From Chromatiales bacterium (GTDB lineage: Bacteria > Pseudomonadota > Gammaproteobacteria > Chromatiales > Chromatiaceae): a stretch of 12,233 bases of DNA. The first letter of the stretch is position 1. Every line of letters begins with the position of its first letter. Shown here piece after piece: positions 1 through 6,963 of this stretch. Position numbers and translations under genes: made by a program. The stretch is taken from the NCBI GenBank assembly GCA_024762485.1, contig JANTHH010000068.1, positions 1 through 12,233 on the forward strand. Reading direction: 5' to 3'. A model generated the notes under the pieces. The model searched no databases and was not told where the DNA came from. It was given only the letters and a program-made list of their open reading frames with translations.

Positions 1-1269
1 CTGCTGCTCGCCCTGCTGCTTCCCCCCGCGCTGATCGCCGTGGCGTGGCTTGCCCTCGCCGGGACGCCACTGGTGGCTCAGACGGCGCGGCTCTCGCACC
101 AGGACATCGCCCGCGCCAAGACCATACTCAAGCGCAACGACCCGCGCGGCATGCCGGCCGGCCGGCGGCAAAGCATTCGGCTGGACGCGCAGGACCTGAA
201 CCTGGCCTGCAATTATCTGCTGCAGAAATATGCGGACGCCCGTGTCCACCTCGACCTGCAGCCGGGTGTCATGCACCTCGCTGCGACCTGGCAGATCCCC
301 TCCCTGCCTGCGCGCCACTTCCTCAACCTCAGTGCCGATCTGCAAGCGGATGATCCGGCCGCACCACACATCCACCAGCTACGCATCGGCGAGCTGGCCA
401 TACCTGATGCCTTCGCCCAGTGGCTGTTCAGCCGGGCGCTGCAGCGGGCCCGGGCATCGCCCCGCTACCGCTTGCTCAGCGACATGGTCAAGGACCTGCA
501 GATTGAGAAGGGGCGGGTACAGCTAAGTTACGAATGGCATCCACAACTGCTCGATGCCGTGCGCAGCGAGGTGCTGTCCCCGCAGCAGCAGGCCGCTATC
601 GTCGCCTATCACCAACGGCTGCTCGGACTGCAGCACTCCGGACCGGCACGCCGCGGCCAGATGGTCGACGTGTTGCCACCCCTGTTCCAACTGGCGCAGC
701 AGCGCAGCAGTGAGCCGGGGCACGCCCCGGCCGATGAGAACCGTGCCCTGCTGCTCGTGCTCGGCAGCTGGGCCAGCGGGCGCAGCCTCGACCGGCTGCT
801 GCCGGTGAATCAGCGGCAACGGCGCCCGGCGGCCTTTCGCCTCACACTGCGGGGGCGCCGCGATCTCGCCCAGCACTTTCTCGTCTCCGCCGCGCTGGCC
901 GCCGCTGGCGACACCGCCCTGGCCGACGCGGTGGGACTGTACAAGGAGCTGTCCGACAGCCGCGGCGGCTCCGGTTTCAGCTTCGCCGACCTCGCCGCCG
1001 ACCGCGCCGGCAGCCGACTCGGCCAGCTTGCCGTGGCCACCGCAGCCGGCGCCCGCTATCTTCAGCGGCAACTCGCCGGCAGTGTGGGCGAGGCCATGTT
1101 GATGCCCGTGGTCGACGATCTGCCCGAGCAGCTGAGTGCAGACCAGTTCAAGCACCGTTTCGGCAGCCCCGAAAGCCCCGCCTACCGGGCATTGCTGCAG
1201 GATATCGACCGCCGTATCGAGCGCTGCCCCCTGTATCGCCACAACCCCCGTGAGCGACTGGAAAATTAG
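1..1269 (+). CDS. Uncharacterised membrane-anchored protein, 5' end cut by the window
   Basis: The frame is open from base 1, so the true start probably lies upstream. A GTG at position 40 is possible but would cut into the hydrophobic segment. The visible 422 residues begin with a Leu/Ala/Pro-rich stretch of about 20 residues that looks like a signal anchor or uncleaved signal peptide. A soluble domain of about 400 residues follows, presumably periplasmic. The most distinctive segment, rich in Gly, Ser, Phe and Asp (S-R-G-G-S-G-F-S-F-x-D-L-x-A-D-R-A-G, about bases 958-1014), resembles a motif I associate with uncharacterised gammaproteobacterial proteins. I see no catalytic signature or cofactor motif and assign no function. 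The gene ends 83 bases before the preferred start of the downstream regulator, on the same strand. That it is a real gene is well supported by the long frame and codon pattern. Confidence 0.8.
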   Translation: MLLALLLPPALIAVAWLALAGTPLVAQTARLSHQDIARAKTILKRNDPRGMPAGRRQSIRLDAQDLNLACNYLLQKYADARVHLDLQPGVMHLAATWQIPSLPARHFLNLSADLQADDPAAPHIHQLRIGELAIPDAFAQWLFSRALQRARASPRYRLLSDMVKDLQIEKGRVQLSYEWHPQLLDAVRSEVLSPQQQAAIVAYHQRLLGLQHSGPARRGQMVDVLPPLFQLAQQRSSEPGHAPADENRALLLVLGSWASGRSLDRLLPVNQRQRRPAAFRLTLRGRRDLAQHFLVSAALAAAGDTALADAVGLYKELSDSRGGSGFSFADLAADRAGSRLGQLAVATAAGARYLQRQLAGSVGEAMLMPVVDDLPEQLSADQFKHRFGSPESPAYRALLQDIDRRIERCPLYRHNPRERLEN

Positions 1270-1352
1270 CCATTCAAGTTATGTTTTCCAGGGCCGTTAA
1301 CAGTCCCGTATGCCGCGCTGTGCGGCCCCTTTCTCATCGCGAGGGATTCGTG

Positions 1353-1727
1353 GTGACGGGACTGACAAACGGGATGAACATGCACAACAATCACTACACG
1401 CATCTGCGCACCCTGGGTGATCGATTGCGTCACCGACGGCGCCAGATGGGCTGGACCCAGGAACAACTGGCGGTTCAGGCCGGCACCAATCAGGCCGTGA
1501 TCCAGAAGATCGAGAACGGCAAGAGCCTGCGGCCCAGGAAAATCGATGCCATCGCCTCGGTACTGGAGGTCAATCCCGCGTGGCTGATGTTCGGCGACGA
1601 GAAGGCCACCGCACTGCCCGACGAGGCCCGAACCCTGGCCGAGATCTGGATGGACCTGCCGACATTCGAGCGCGAGCGACTGCGCAACGAGATCTACCGT
1701 CTCGCCGGCCGCTCAGAAAGCCGGTAA
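1353..1727 (+). CDS. Small XRE-family helix-turn-helix regulator
   Basis: The protein is about 115-124 residues. It has one Cro/C1-type DNA-binding domain (L-G-D-R-L-R...W-T-Q-E-Q-L-A...A-V-I-Q-K-I-E-N-G-K) and a short charged C-terminus with no sensor or protease domain. The segment N-P-A-W-L-M-F-G-D is typical of the end of the XRE fold in phage-repressor-like regulators. I prefer the GTG at 1353 because GAGG at 1341-1344 lies 8 bases upstream. ATGs at 1374 and 1380 are real alternatives, the latter with GGGA 5 bases upstream. An ATG at 1281 has no ribosome site. The stop codon lies inside the 3' end of the convergent rlmI gene, so the two genes overlap by 15 bases. Its target is unknown. 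The short, single-domain form suggests an autoregulated local repressor, which is inference. Confidence 0.85.
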   Translation: MTGLTNGMNMHNNHYTHLRTLGDRLRHRRRQMGWTQEQLAVQAGTNQAVIQKIENGKSLRPRKIDAIASVLEVNPAWLMFGDEKATALPDEARTLAEIWMDLPTFERERLRNEIYRLAGRSESR

Positions 1728-2909
1728 CACGCGCAGGTAGAGGGCCTTGAGATAGGCTGTTTCAACAATCGCGGGATGAATTGGATGATCAGGAGCCTGC
1801 TGTCCCTGTTCCACAAGCTGAAGCATGCGATCCATGTGCCGGCCGGCCTGCTGGGCCACGCGCAGCAACCCATCCCGATCCATGTGATACGAACACGACG
1901 CCGACACCAGTAGGCTGTCGCGGCCGAGCAGACCGATGGCCGCCTCGTTGAGGCGCCGGTAAGCCAGCGTCCCTTCCTTCAGATCCTTCCTGCGCTTGAT
2001 GAAGGCTGGCGGATCGAGGATCACCACATCGTATTTCTCACCCGCCTGGCGAAGCTCGCGCAGGCCGGCGAAGGCATCACCACGCAGTCCCTGCACCCGT
2101 GCGCCCACCCCGTTGAGGGCCGCATTCTCCGCCACCCGTTCGAGTGCCCGCGCCGAGACATCGACACAGGTCACCGACTCCGCACCTGCGACCGCGGCAC
2201 GCACCCCCCAGGCACCGACATAGCTGCAGACATCCAGCACCCGCTTGCCGGCGACATATTTCATCAGGCGGTCGCGATTGGCGGCCTGATCATAGAACCA
2301 GCCGGTCTTCTGGCCCTCCGACAGTGAAACATGGAAACGACAGCCGCCCTCGTGGACCTCGGCCACCTCCGGGATCTGTCCGGCAGCCACCTCGATATAG
2401 CGATCCAGCCCCTCCAGTTCGCGCACCGCGCCATCGTTGCGCAGCAGGATGCCGGCCGGCCTGAGCACCTTCTCCAGCGCCCCGACCACCGCCTCCCGCT
2501 GCATCTCCATGCCCGCCGTGGTCAACTGCACCACCAGCACCTCACCGTAACGATCCACCACCAGCCCCGGCAGGCCGTCCGACTCACCGAATACCAGCCG
2601 GTAGTAGGGTTCACTGTAGAGACGCTCGCGCAGGCCGAGCGCGATCTTGATGCGGTGCACCAGCAGCGACTGTCCCAGGGGATGGGCACGGTCATGGCTG
2701 ACCAGGCGGGCGCAGATCAGGGTGTTGGGGTTGGCATAGCCCGAACCCAGCCACTTGCCCTGGTGGCTGACGATGTCCACCGGCTGGCCGGCGGCCAGGC
2801 CCTTGAGCGGTGTGACGCTGGTATCGACCTCGTTGCTGTAGATCCACAGATGGCCGGCACGCAGGCGGCGGTCCTGGCCCTGCTTGAGTTGAAGTGGCGC
2901 GCTGTTCAT
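1713..2909 (-). CDS. rlmI: 23S rRNA (cytosine-C5)-methyltransferase, RlmI family
   Basis: This is a 398-residue cytoplasmic SAM-dependent methyltransferase. The family transfers a methyl group to C1962 of 23S rRNA (E. coli numbering). Residues 1-80 resemble an N-terminal PUA RNA-binding domain. The central RlmI signature Q-K-T-G-W-F-Y-D-Q lies at 200-208. SAM motif I (V-L-D-V-C-S-Y-V-G-A-W-G) is near 224-235, an acidic residue follows at D250, and motif IV D-P-P-A-F is at 299-303. S-A-S-C-S at 336-340 supplies the catalytic-type Cys339. The length matches E. coli RlmI (396). I chose the ATG at 2909. A longer frame from a TTG at 2951 adds 14 residues that do not look like the PUA start. The gene is divergent from the YyaL-type gene across 120 bases and convergent with the XRE gene. 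All key motifs are intact. Confidence 0.93.
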   Translation of the reverse strand: MNSAPLQLKQGQDRRLRAGHLWIYSNEVDTSVTPLKGLAAGQPVDIVSHQGKWLGSGYANPNTLICARLVSHDRAHPLGQSLLVHRIKIALGLRERLYSEPYYRLVFGESDGLPGLVVDRYGEVLVVQLTTAGMEMQREAVVGALEKVLRPAGILLRNDGAVRELEGLDRYIEVAAGQIPEVAEVHEGGCRFHVSLSEGQKTGWFYDQAANRDRLMKYVAGKRVLDVCSYVGAWGVRAAVAGAESVTCVDVSARALERVAENAALNGVGARVQGLRGDAFAGLRELRQAGEKYDVVILDPPAFIKRRKDLKEGTLAYRRLNEAAIGLLGRDSLLVSASCSYHMDRDGLLRVAQQAGRHMDRMLQLVEQGQQAPDHPIHPAIVETAYLKALYLRVLPAF

Positions 2910-3017
2910 GATCTCGGTCTCGGTCCGGTGGGCGGCGGACAAGCCTACCAAAGCAGGGCCATCACGGGCGAGCCAATTACCCCGTATTCACCATGTGCGC
3001 GGCGCGCGCTCCCACCC

Positions 3018-3023
3018 TAGAAT
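3018..3023 (+). promoter_or_regulatory. Putative -10 element (TAGAAT) placed for a leaderless transcript
   Basis: TAGAAT ends exactly six bases before the ATG at 3030, so transcription would begin at or next to the start codon. No Shine-Dalgarno sequence precedes this ATG and no good -35 is present (the best is TGTGCG at 2994-2999). The same geometry occurs before slyX in this window. The element is seen in the sequence; its use is inference. Confidence 0.35.
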
Positions 3024-3029
3024 GCCGCC

Positions 3030-5102
3030 ATGGAGATGCACAACAGCAACCGCCTGGCCGATGCCACCAGTCCCTACCTGCAGCAGCATGCCCACAACCC
3101 GGTGGACTGGTGGCCATGGTGCGACGAGGCGCTGGCGACCGCCCGCGAACAGAACAAGCCCATCCTGCTGTCCATCGGCTACTCCGCCTGCCACTGGTGC
3201 CACGTGATGGCCCACGAATCCTTCGAGGACCCCGCTACCGCCGCAGTGATGAACGAGCTGTTCATCAACATCAAGGTAGACCGCGAGGAACGCCCGGACC
3301 TGGACCGCATCTACCAGTCTGCTCATCAGCTGCTGGCACAACGTCCCGGCGGCTGGCCACTGACCGTGTTCCTCATGCCCGAGGACCAGATGCCCTTTTT
3401 CGCCGGCACCTATTTCCCACCCGAGCAACGTCACGGCCTGCCCGCCTTCGTCCATCTGCTGCGCCAGGTGGCCCGCGCCTACCATGAACAGGGAGACGCC
3501 ATCGCCGAACAGAATCGCTCTTTGCAGCAAGCCCTGGAGCGGCTCGAACCAGTGGCCAGCGGCAGTCGGCAGGCACTGGATGACCAGCCGCTGCACAGCG
3601 CCCGGCAGCAGCTCGCCCAGCACTTCGATGCCCGGGACGGTGGCTTCGGTTCGGCACCCAAGTTCCCCCACCCGGGCAACCTGGACTTCCTGCTGCGTCA
3701 CGGCAGCGACAGCGGGGATGACGAGGCCATCCAGATGGCCCTGTTCACCCTTGATCGCATGGCCCGTGGCGGCATGAATGACCAGCTCGGCGGCGGATTT
3801 TGCCGCTACTCGGTGGACGACCAGTGGATGATCCCCCACTTCGAGAAGATGCTGTACGACAACGGCCAGCTGCTGGCGCTGTACGCCGATGCCTGGGCGC
3901 TGAGCGGCGAGCCACTGTACCGCGAGACCTGCGAGCAGACCGCCGCCTGGGTGATGCGGGAGATGCAATCTCCGGAAGGCGGGTACTACGCCAGCCTGGA
4001 TGCCGACAGCGAAGGCGAGGAGGGCCGTTTCTATGTCTGGGAGCGGGACGAGATCAGAGACCAGCTCGACACGGTGGAATACCCGCTGTTCGCTGCCGTC
4101 TACGGGCTCGACCGCCCGGCCAACTTCGAGGGCCGCTGGCACCTGCACGGTTACCGCACGCCCGAGCAGGTCGCCCGCAGCAGCGAGATGGACGCCACAG
4201 AGGTCTCACGGCTTCTTGCCGCTGCCCGCGCAAAACTGCTCGCCCACCGTGAAAAACGGGTGCGCCCGGGCCGCGACGAGAAGATCCTCACATCATGGAA
4301 CGCCCTGATGATCAGGGGCATGGCCCGTGCCGGCCGGCTGCTGGAGCGACCGGACTGGATCGATTCCGCCAGCCGGGCGCTGGATTTCATTCGCCACACA
4401 CTGTGGCGCGGGGGCCGATTGCTGGCCAGCTACAAGGACGGCAAGGCCCACCTGCCGGCCTATCTCGATGATCATGCCTACCTGATCGATGCCATCCTGG
4501 AACTGCTGCAGGCCCGCTGGCGCAGCGACGACCTCGCCTTTGCCAGCGACCTGGCGCAGGTACTGCTCACCCATTTCGAGGACCGGGAGCACGGTGGCTT
4601 CTACTTCACCGCCGATGACCACGAGCGCCTGATCCACCGGCCCAAGCCCTTCAGCGACGACGCCATGCCCGCGGGCAACAGCGTCGCAGCCTTTGCCCTG
4701 CAGCGGCTCGGCCACCTGCTCGGCAACACCGCATACACCGACGCCGCCACACGGACACTGCGCGCCGCCGGGCCACACTTGGCAGCCATGGCCTATGCCC
4801 ACCCCACCCTGCTGACCGCACTGCAGGAACACCTGCAGCCACCCGAGACCCTGGTGGTCCGCGGCACGCCAGAGGCGCTGACAGACTGGCGCAGTGCACT
4901 CGCAGGGAACAATGCACCCCACCGCAGCGCCTATTTCATCGATGCGGATGCCCGCGGACTCCCCGAGGGGCTGGCGGCCCGGCGCCCCATGGCACTCACC
5001 ACCGCCTATCTCTGCCAGGGCAGCCGTTGCCTGCCACCGATTCAGGATCTGGCGACCCTTGCCGACACGCTCGGAAAGGAAACAGCCAAAAACGTGGAAT
5101 AA
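3030..5102 (+). CDS. YyaL/DUF255 family thioredoxin-fold and (alpha/alpha)6-barrel protein
   Basis: This 690-residue protein belongs to the family of bacterial YyaL and mammalian SPATA20, widespread but without a settled biochemical role. Residues 1 to about 165 form the DUF255 thioredoxin-like domain. It carries the family signature N-P-V-D-W near 23-27 and the redox-type C54-H-W-C57 followed by H-V-M-A-H-E-S-F. The rest resembles the alpha/alpha-barrel of N-acylglucosamine 2-epimerase-like enzymes, with motifs such as G-G-F-G-S-A-P-K-F-P-H-P and H-F-E-K-M-L-Y-D-N-G-Q. A conserved C-x4-C-x-P-P pair (C662, C667) sits near the C-terminus. The length is typical and no signal peptide is seen, so it should be cytoplasmic. 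The ATG at 3030 is used; a second ATG at 3036 cannot be excluded. Nothing in the sequence shows co-transcription with the operon that starts at 5209. Confidence 0.92.
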   Translation: MEMHNSNRLADATSPYLQQHAHNPVDWWPWCDEALATAREQNKPILLSIGYSACHWCHVMAHESFEDPATAAVMNELFINIKVDREERPDLDRIYQSAHQLLAQRPGGWPLTVFLMPEDQMPFFAGTYFPPEQRHGLPAFVHLLRQVARAYHEQGDAIAEQNRSLQQALERLEPVASGSRQALDDQPLHSARQQLAQHFDARDGGFGSAPKFPHPGNLDFLLRHGSDSGDDEAIQMALFTLDRMARGGMNDQLGGGFCRYSVDDQWMIPHFEKMLYDNGQLLALYADAWALSGEPLYRETCEQTAAWVMREMQSPEGGYYASLDADSEGEEGRFYVWERDEIRDQLDTVEYPLFAAVYGLDRPANFEGRWHLHGYRTPEQVARSSEMDATEVSRLLAAARAKLLAHREKRVRPGRDEKILTSWNALMIRGMARAGRLLERPDWIDSASRALDFIRHTLWRGGRLLASYKDGKAHLPAYLDDHAYLIDAILELLQARWRSDDLAFASDLAQVLLTHFEDREHGGFYFTADDHERLIHRPKPFSDDAMPAGNSVAAFALQRLGHLLGNTAYTDAATRTLRAAGPHLAAMAYAHPTLLTALQEHLQPPETLVVRGTPEALTDWRSALAGNNAPHRSAYFIDADARGLPEGLAARRPMALTTAYLCQGSRCLPPIQDLATLADTLGKETAKNVE

Positions 5103-5208
5103 TCCGCCCTCTTGACCCATCATAAACAGGGTAACCCGGGTCATGCCCGGCAAGGGCACATGGCAGCGGGCGGTTTGACGCGTCGACAGCGCTGGACGAC
5201 AGAACATC
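5103..5208 (+). promoter_or_regulatory. Intergenic region with a candidate ECF-type promoter
   Basis: This 106-base gap precedes the DsrE/ECF operon. It contains ATAAACAGG at 5122-5130, a 9-mer that recurs at 9626-9634 upstream of the second ECF gene. GTAACC at 5131-5136 has the AAC core common in ECF -35 elements. A small stem, CCGGG/CCCGG around 5136-5150, has no T-tract and is not a convincing terminator. No clear -10 was identified, so the promoter assignment is tentative. Confidence 0.25.
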
Positions 5209-5943
5209 ATGGATTTCACAGACAACGAACTGCACGCACTGGTCGATGGCGAACTGCCGCCCGAACGACAGTCCGAGTTGATGGCGATCATCGCCGCCGA
5301 CCCGGCCCTGGCCCGGCGCGTCTGCGAGTTACGCCATCTCAAGGCCCAGGTGCACCTGGCCTATGCCCTGCCCGGCGGGGACAGCATCACCCGTGAGCCC
5401 CGGAAATCCACCGCCGCCTGGCCGGCGCTGGCCGCCGGTCTGCTGATCGCCGTGGTCAGCGGCCTTGCAGGCTGGCTGCTGCATCCCACCCCGGGCATCT
5501 CCGGAGGCACCACCGACCGCCTGGTGTTGCTGGACCAGGATGGCCGGGGCCAGGCCCCCGCTGTGGCCGGCAGCGAGGAGACCCGCATCGTGGTGCATGT
5601 CACCAACCCCAGCATGGCCGTCGCCGCCGACCTGCTCAACGAGGTGGAATCCCTCCTGGTCGCCTACGAGGAGCAGGGCCGGCCGCTGCGTCTGGAGGTC
5701 ATCAGTAACGGTCCCGGGCTGGCGCTGCTGCGCGAGAGTCTGTCCACCGAGAAGCAGCGCATCCATCAGCTGGCGGAGGATCACCCCAATCTCACCTTCG
5801 TCGCCTGTCTCAATACCATCAACCGCCTGCGGGTCGACAAAGGTATCGAGGTCAACCTGGTGCCGGACGCCGAGGTCACCCGCTCCGGCGTCAGCCGCGT
5901 GGTGAAACGACAGAAGGAAGGCTGGACCTACATCAAGGTCTGA
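5209..5943 (+). CDS. Membrane protein: anti-sigma-like N-terminus fused to a DsrE-like domain
   Basis: The 244-residue protein has three parts. Residues 1-52 (D-N-E-L-H-A-L-V-D-G-E-L then D-P-A-L-A-R-R-V) look like the cytoplasmic N-terminal domain of ECF anti-sigma factors. They lack the H-x3-C-x2-C zinc site; the only Cys is C39. Residues about 69-91 form one transmembrane helix. Residues about 125-244 resemble DsrE/DsrF-type sulfur-relay proteins, with N-G-P-G-L-A-L-L at 167-174 and a Cys at 200 in the segment L-T-F-V-A-C-L-N-T-I, where the family usually has its conserved Cys. The protein ends G-W-T-Y-I. If the topology is type II, the DsrE-like domain is periplasmic. It heads a probable operon with a secreted DsrE-like protein, an ECF factor and a second anti-sigma. 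The start has only a weak ribosome site. Function as a sigma regulator is inference. Confidence 0.85.
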   Translation: MDFTDNELHALVDGELPPERQSELMAIIAADPALARRVCELRHLKAQVHLAYALPGGDSITREPRKSTAAWPALAAGLLIAVVSGLAGWLLHPTPGISGGTTDRLVLLDQDGRGQAPAVAGSEETRIVVHVTNPSMAVAADLLNEVESLLVAYEEQGRPLRLEVISNGPGLALLRESLSTEKQRIHQLAEDHPNLTFVACLNTINRLRVDKGIEVNLVPDAEVTRSGVSRVVKRQKEGWTYIKV

Positions 5944-5948
5944 CGGCG

Positions 5949-6416
5949 ATGCGCCGGTCGACACGCTGGCGGTCCCTCCCGCTGCTTCTGCTGCTGCTAT
6001 GCCTCGCCCCGCCAGCCGGTGCGCAGCAACACGTCATCTACCACCTCAACGACGGCAATCCCCTGCAGCAGTTCCGCATGCTGCGCAACATCGTCAATCA
6101 CTTCAACGCCACCCCCGACGGCGATATCGACATCAAGGTACTGGTGCACGGCCCCGGTCTGGGATTGCTGCTACTGCCCGAGGCCCAGAGCCGCGTCCCC
6201 GGCCTGCGGGCCAACGCCACCGCAGAAAATCGCAGCCAGATCGATGCCCTGCGCGCACGCAGCGTCCAGTTCGTGGTCTCCGCGACGGCCCTGACGAGCT
6301 ACGGCGTGGACCCCGCCCGCGACCTCTACCACGTCACGTCGGACGACGTGGTAGACAATGCCATCAGCTATCTGGCCACCATGCAGGCCCGCGGCTACGC
6401 CTACATCAAGCCCTGA
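5949..6416 (+). CDS. Secreted DsrE-like protein lacking the conserved cysteine
   Basis: This 155-residue protein has a signal peptide: R-R-S-T-R-W-R, a run of leucines, then a cleavage site near A-G-A/Q-Q at 23-27. The mature part is one DsrE-like domain with V-L-V-H-G-P-G-L-G-L-L at 64-74 and the ending G-Y-A-Y-I-K. It shares these marks with the C-terminal domain of the upstream protein, so the two are probably paralogous. The family Cys position, C200 in the neighbour, is Ser111 here (V-Q-F-V-V-S-A-T-A-L), so the protein could not carry a persulfide at that site. The only Cys, C18, lies in the signal peptide, and the context does not fit a lipobox. The gene starts 5 bases after the previous stop, so it is co-transcribed and probably translationally coupled. 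It is likely a periplasmic partner or ligand-binding relative of its neighbour. Confidence 0.85.
   Translation: MRRSTRWRSLPLLLLLLCLAPPAGAQQHVIYHLNDGNPLQQFRMLRNIVNHFNATPDGDIDIKVLVHGPGLGLLLLPEAQSRVPGLRANATAENRSQIDALRARSVQFVVSATALTSYGVDPARDLYHVTSDDVVDNAISYLATMQARGYAYIKP
6325..6355. repeat. Perfect 11-bp inverted repeat near the end of the secreted DsrE gene
   Basis: Arms TCTACCACGTC (6325-6335) and GACGTGGTAGA (6345-6355) are exact reverse complements around a 9-base loop. In mRNA this gives a stable hairpin about 105 bases before the ECF start codon. No T-tract follows, so it is not a standard intrinsic terminator. It encodes the segment L-Y-H-V-T-S-D-D-V-V-D, so part of the match could come from codon choice. 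Confidence 0.6.
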
Positions 6417-6459
6417 GAGACACTGCAAGCATTCCGCAACAGACCCGGTCTCCTCGGGT

Positions 6460-6963
6460 ATGAAGCCCTCACAAACAACCTTCGAGGAACTGGTCGACGC
6501 TCACTATGCGGAGCTCTACCATTTCGCCCTGGCCCGATGCGGCCGTGCCGATCTGGCACAGGACCTGGTGCAGGAAACCTTCAGCCGTGCCTGGGGGGCG
6601 CGGCGGCAACTCCAGTCAGTACAGCGGGCCCGTGCCTGGTTGTACACCACCCTGCGGCGCGAGCACGCCCGGCTCTATGAGCGGCAACGGCCGGAGACAC
6701 GGCCATCGGAACAGCTACCGGTGGTGCCGGTCTCAGACCGCCACTGTGATCCTGATTCGCTTGCCCTGCTACAGGTCCTCGAACGTCTGGCCGACAACTA
6801 CCGGGAGCCCTTGCTGTTGCAGGTGCTGGGTGGCTTCAGTTGCGCCGAAATCAGCGCCATGCTGGAGATCAGCGAGAATACGGTCTGCACCCGCCTCTAC
6901 CGCGCACGCCGGCAACTGCGCAGCGCACTGGACGACGAGCCGAAGAAGGTACTGGCCCGATGA
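6460..6963 (+). CDS. ECF-type RNA polymerase sigma factor (first copy)
   Basis: The 167-residue protein has only sigma regions 2 and 4, as in ECF factors. Region 2 spans about 8-75 with D-L-A-Q-D-L-V-Q-E-T-F-S-R-A-W at 31-45. Region 4 spans about 105-157, with Y-R-E-P-L-L-L-Q-V-L-G-G-F-S-C-A-E-I and the helix-turn-helix ending N-T-V-C-T-R-L-Y-R-A-R. I chose the ATG at 6460. The frame is open further upstream, but that part overlaps the DsrE gene and has no sigma homology. The start is 43 bases after the DsrE stop, with a weak ribosome site. The TGA stop overlaps the ATG of the anti-sigma gene (ATGA), which points to translational coupling. By hand it aligns without gaps to the sigma factor at 9659-10165, with about 83 identities in 160 positions. 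It would direct polymerase to a small stress regulon; the targets are not shown by the sequence. Confidence 0.93.
   Translation: MKPSQTTFEELVDAHYAELYHFALARCGRADLAQDLVQETFSRAWGARRQLQSVQRARAWLYTTLRREHARLYERQRPETRPSEQLPVVPVSDRHCDPDSLALLQVLERLADNYREPLLLQVLGGFSCAEISAMLEISENTVCTRLYRARRQLRSALDDEPKKVLAR

Noticed and set aside
523..1242. Long minus-strand frame opposite the first gene
   Set aside because: Low-complexity composition, no recognisable motif, and codon pattern consistent with an antisense shadow.
1312..1334. Small hairpin GCCGC-N5-GCGGC followed by CCCTTTCT, possible terminator after the first gene
   Set aside because: The stem is only 5 bp and the T-run is short and broken. It is not convincing as an intrinsic terminator.
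2988..4148. A 386-codon open frame on the minus strand inside the YyaL-type gene
   Set aside because: It is a shadow frame of GC-rich coding DNA. The plus-strand frame has the full DUF255 family motifs.
5136..5150. CCGGG-N5-CCCGG stem as a terminator for the YyaL-type gene
   Set aside because: No T-tract follows and the stem is short.
5949..6020. Lipoprotein signal for the secreted DsrE-like protein
   Set aside because: C18 is followed by L-A-P-P and preceded by leucines only. The residues around it do not form a lipobox, and an A-G-A cleavage site fits better.
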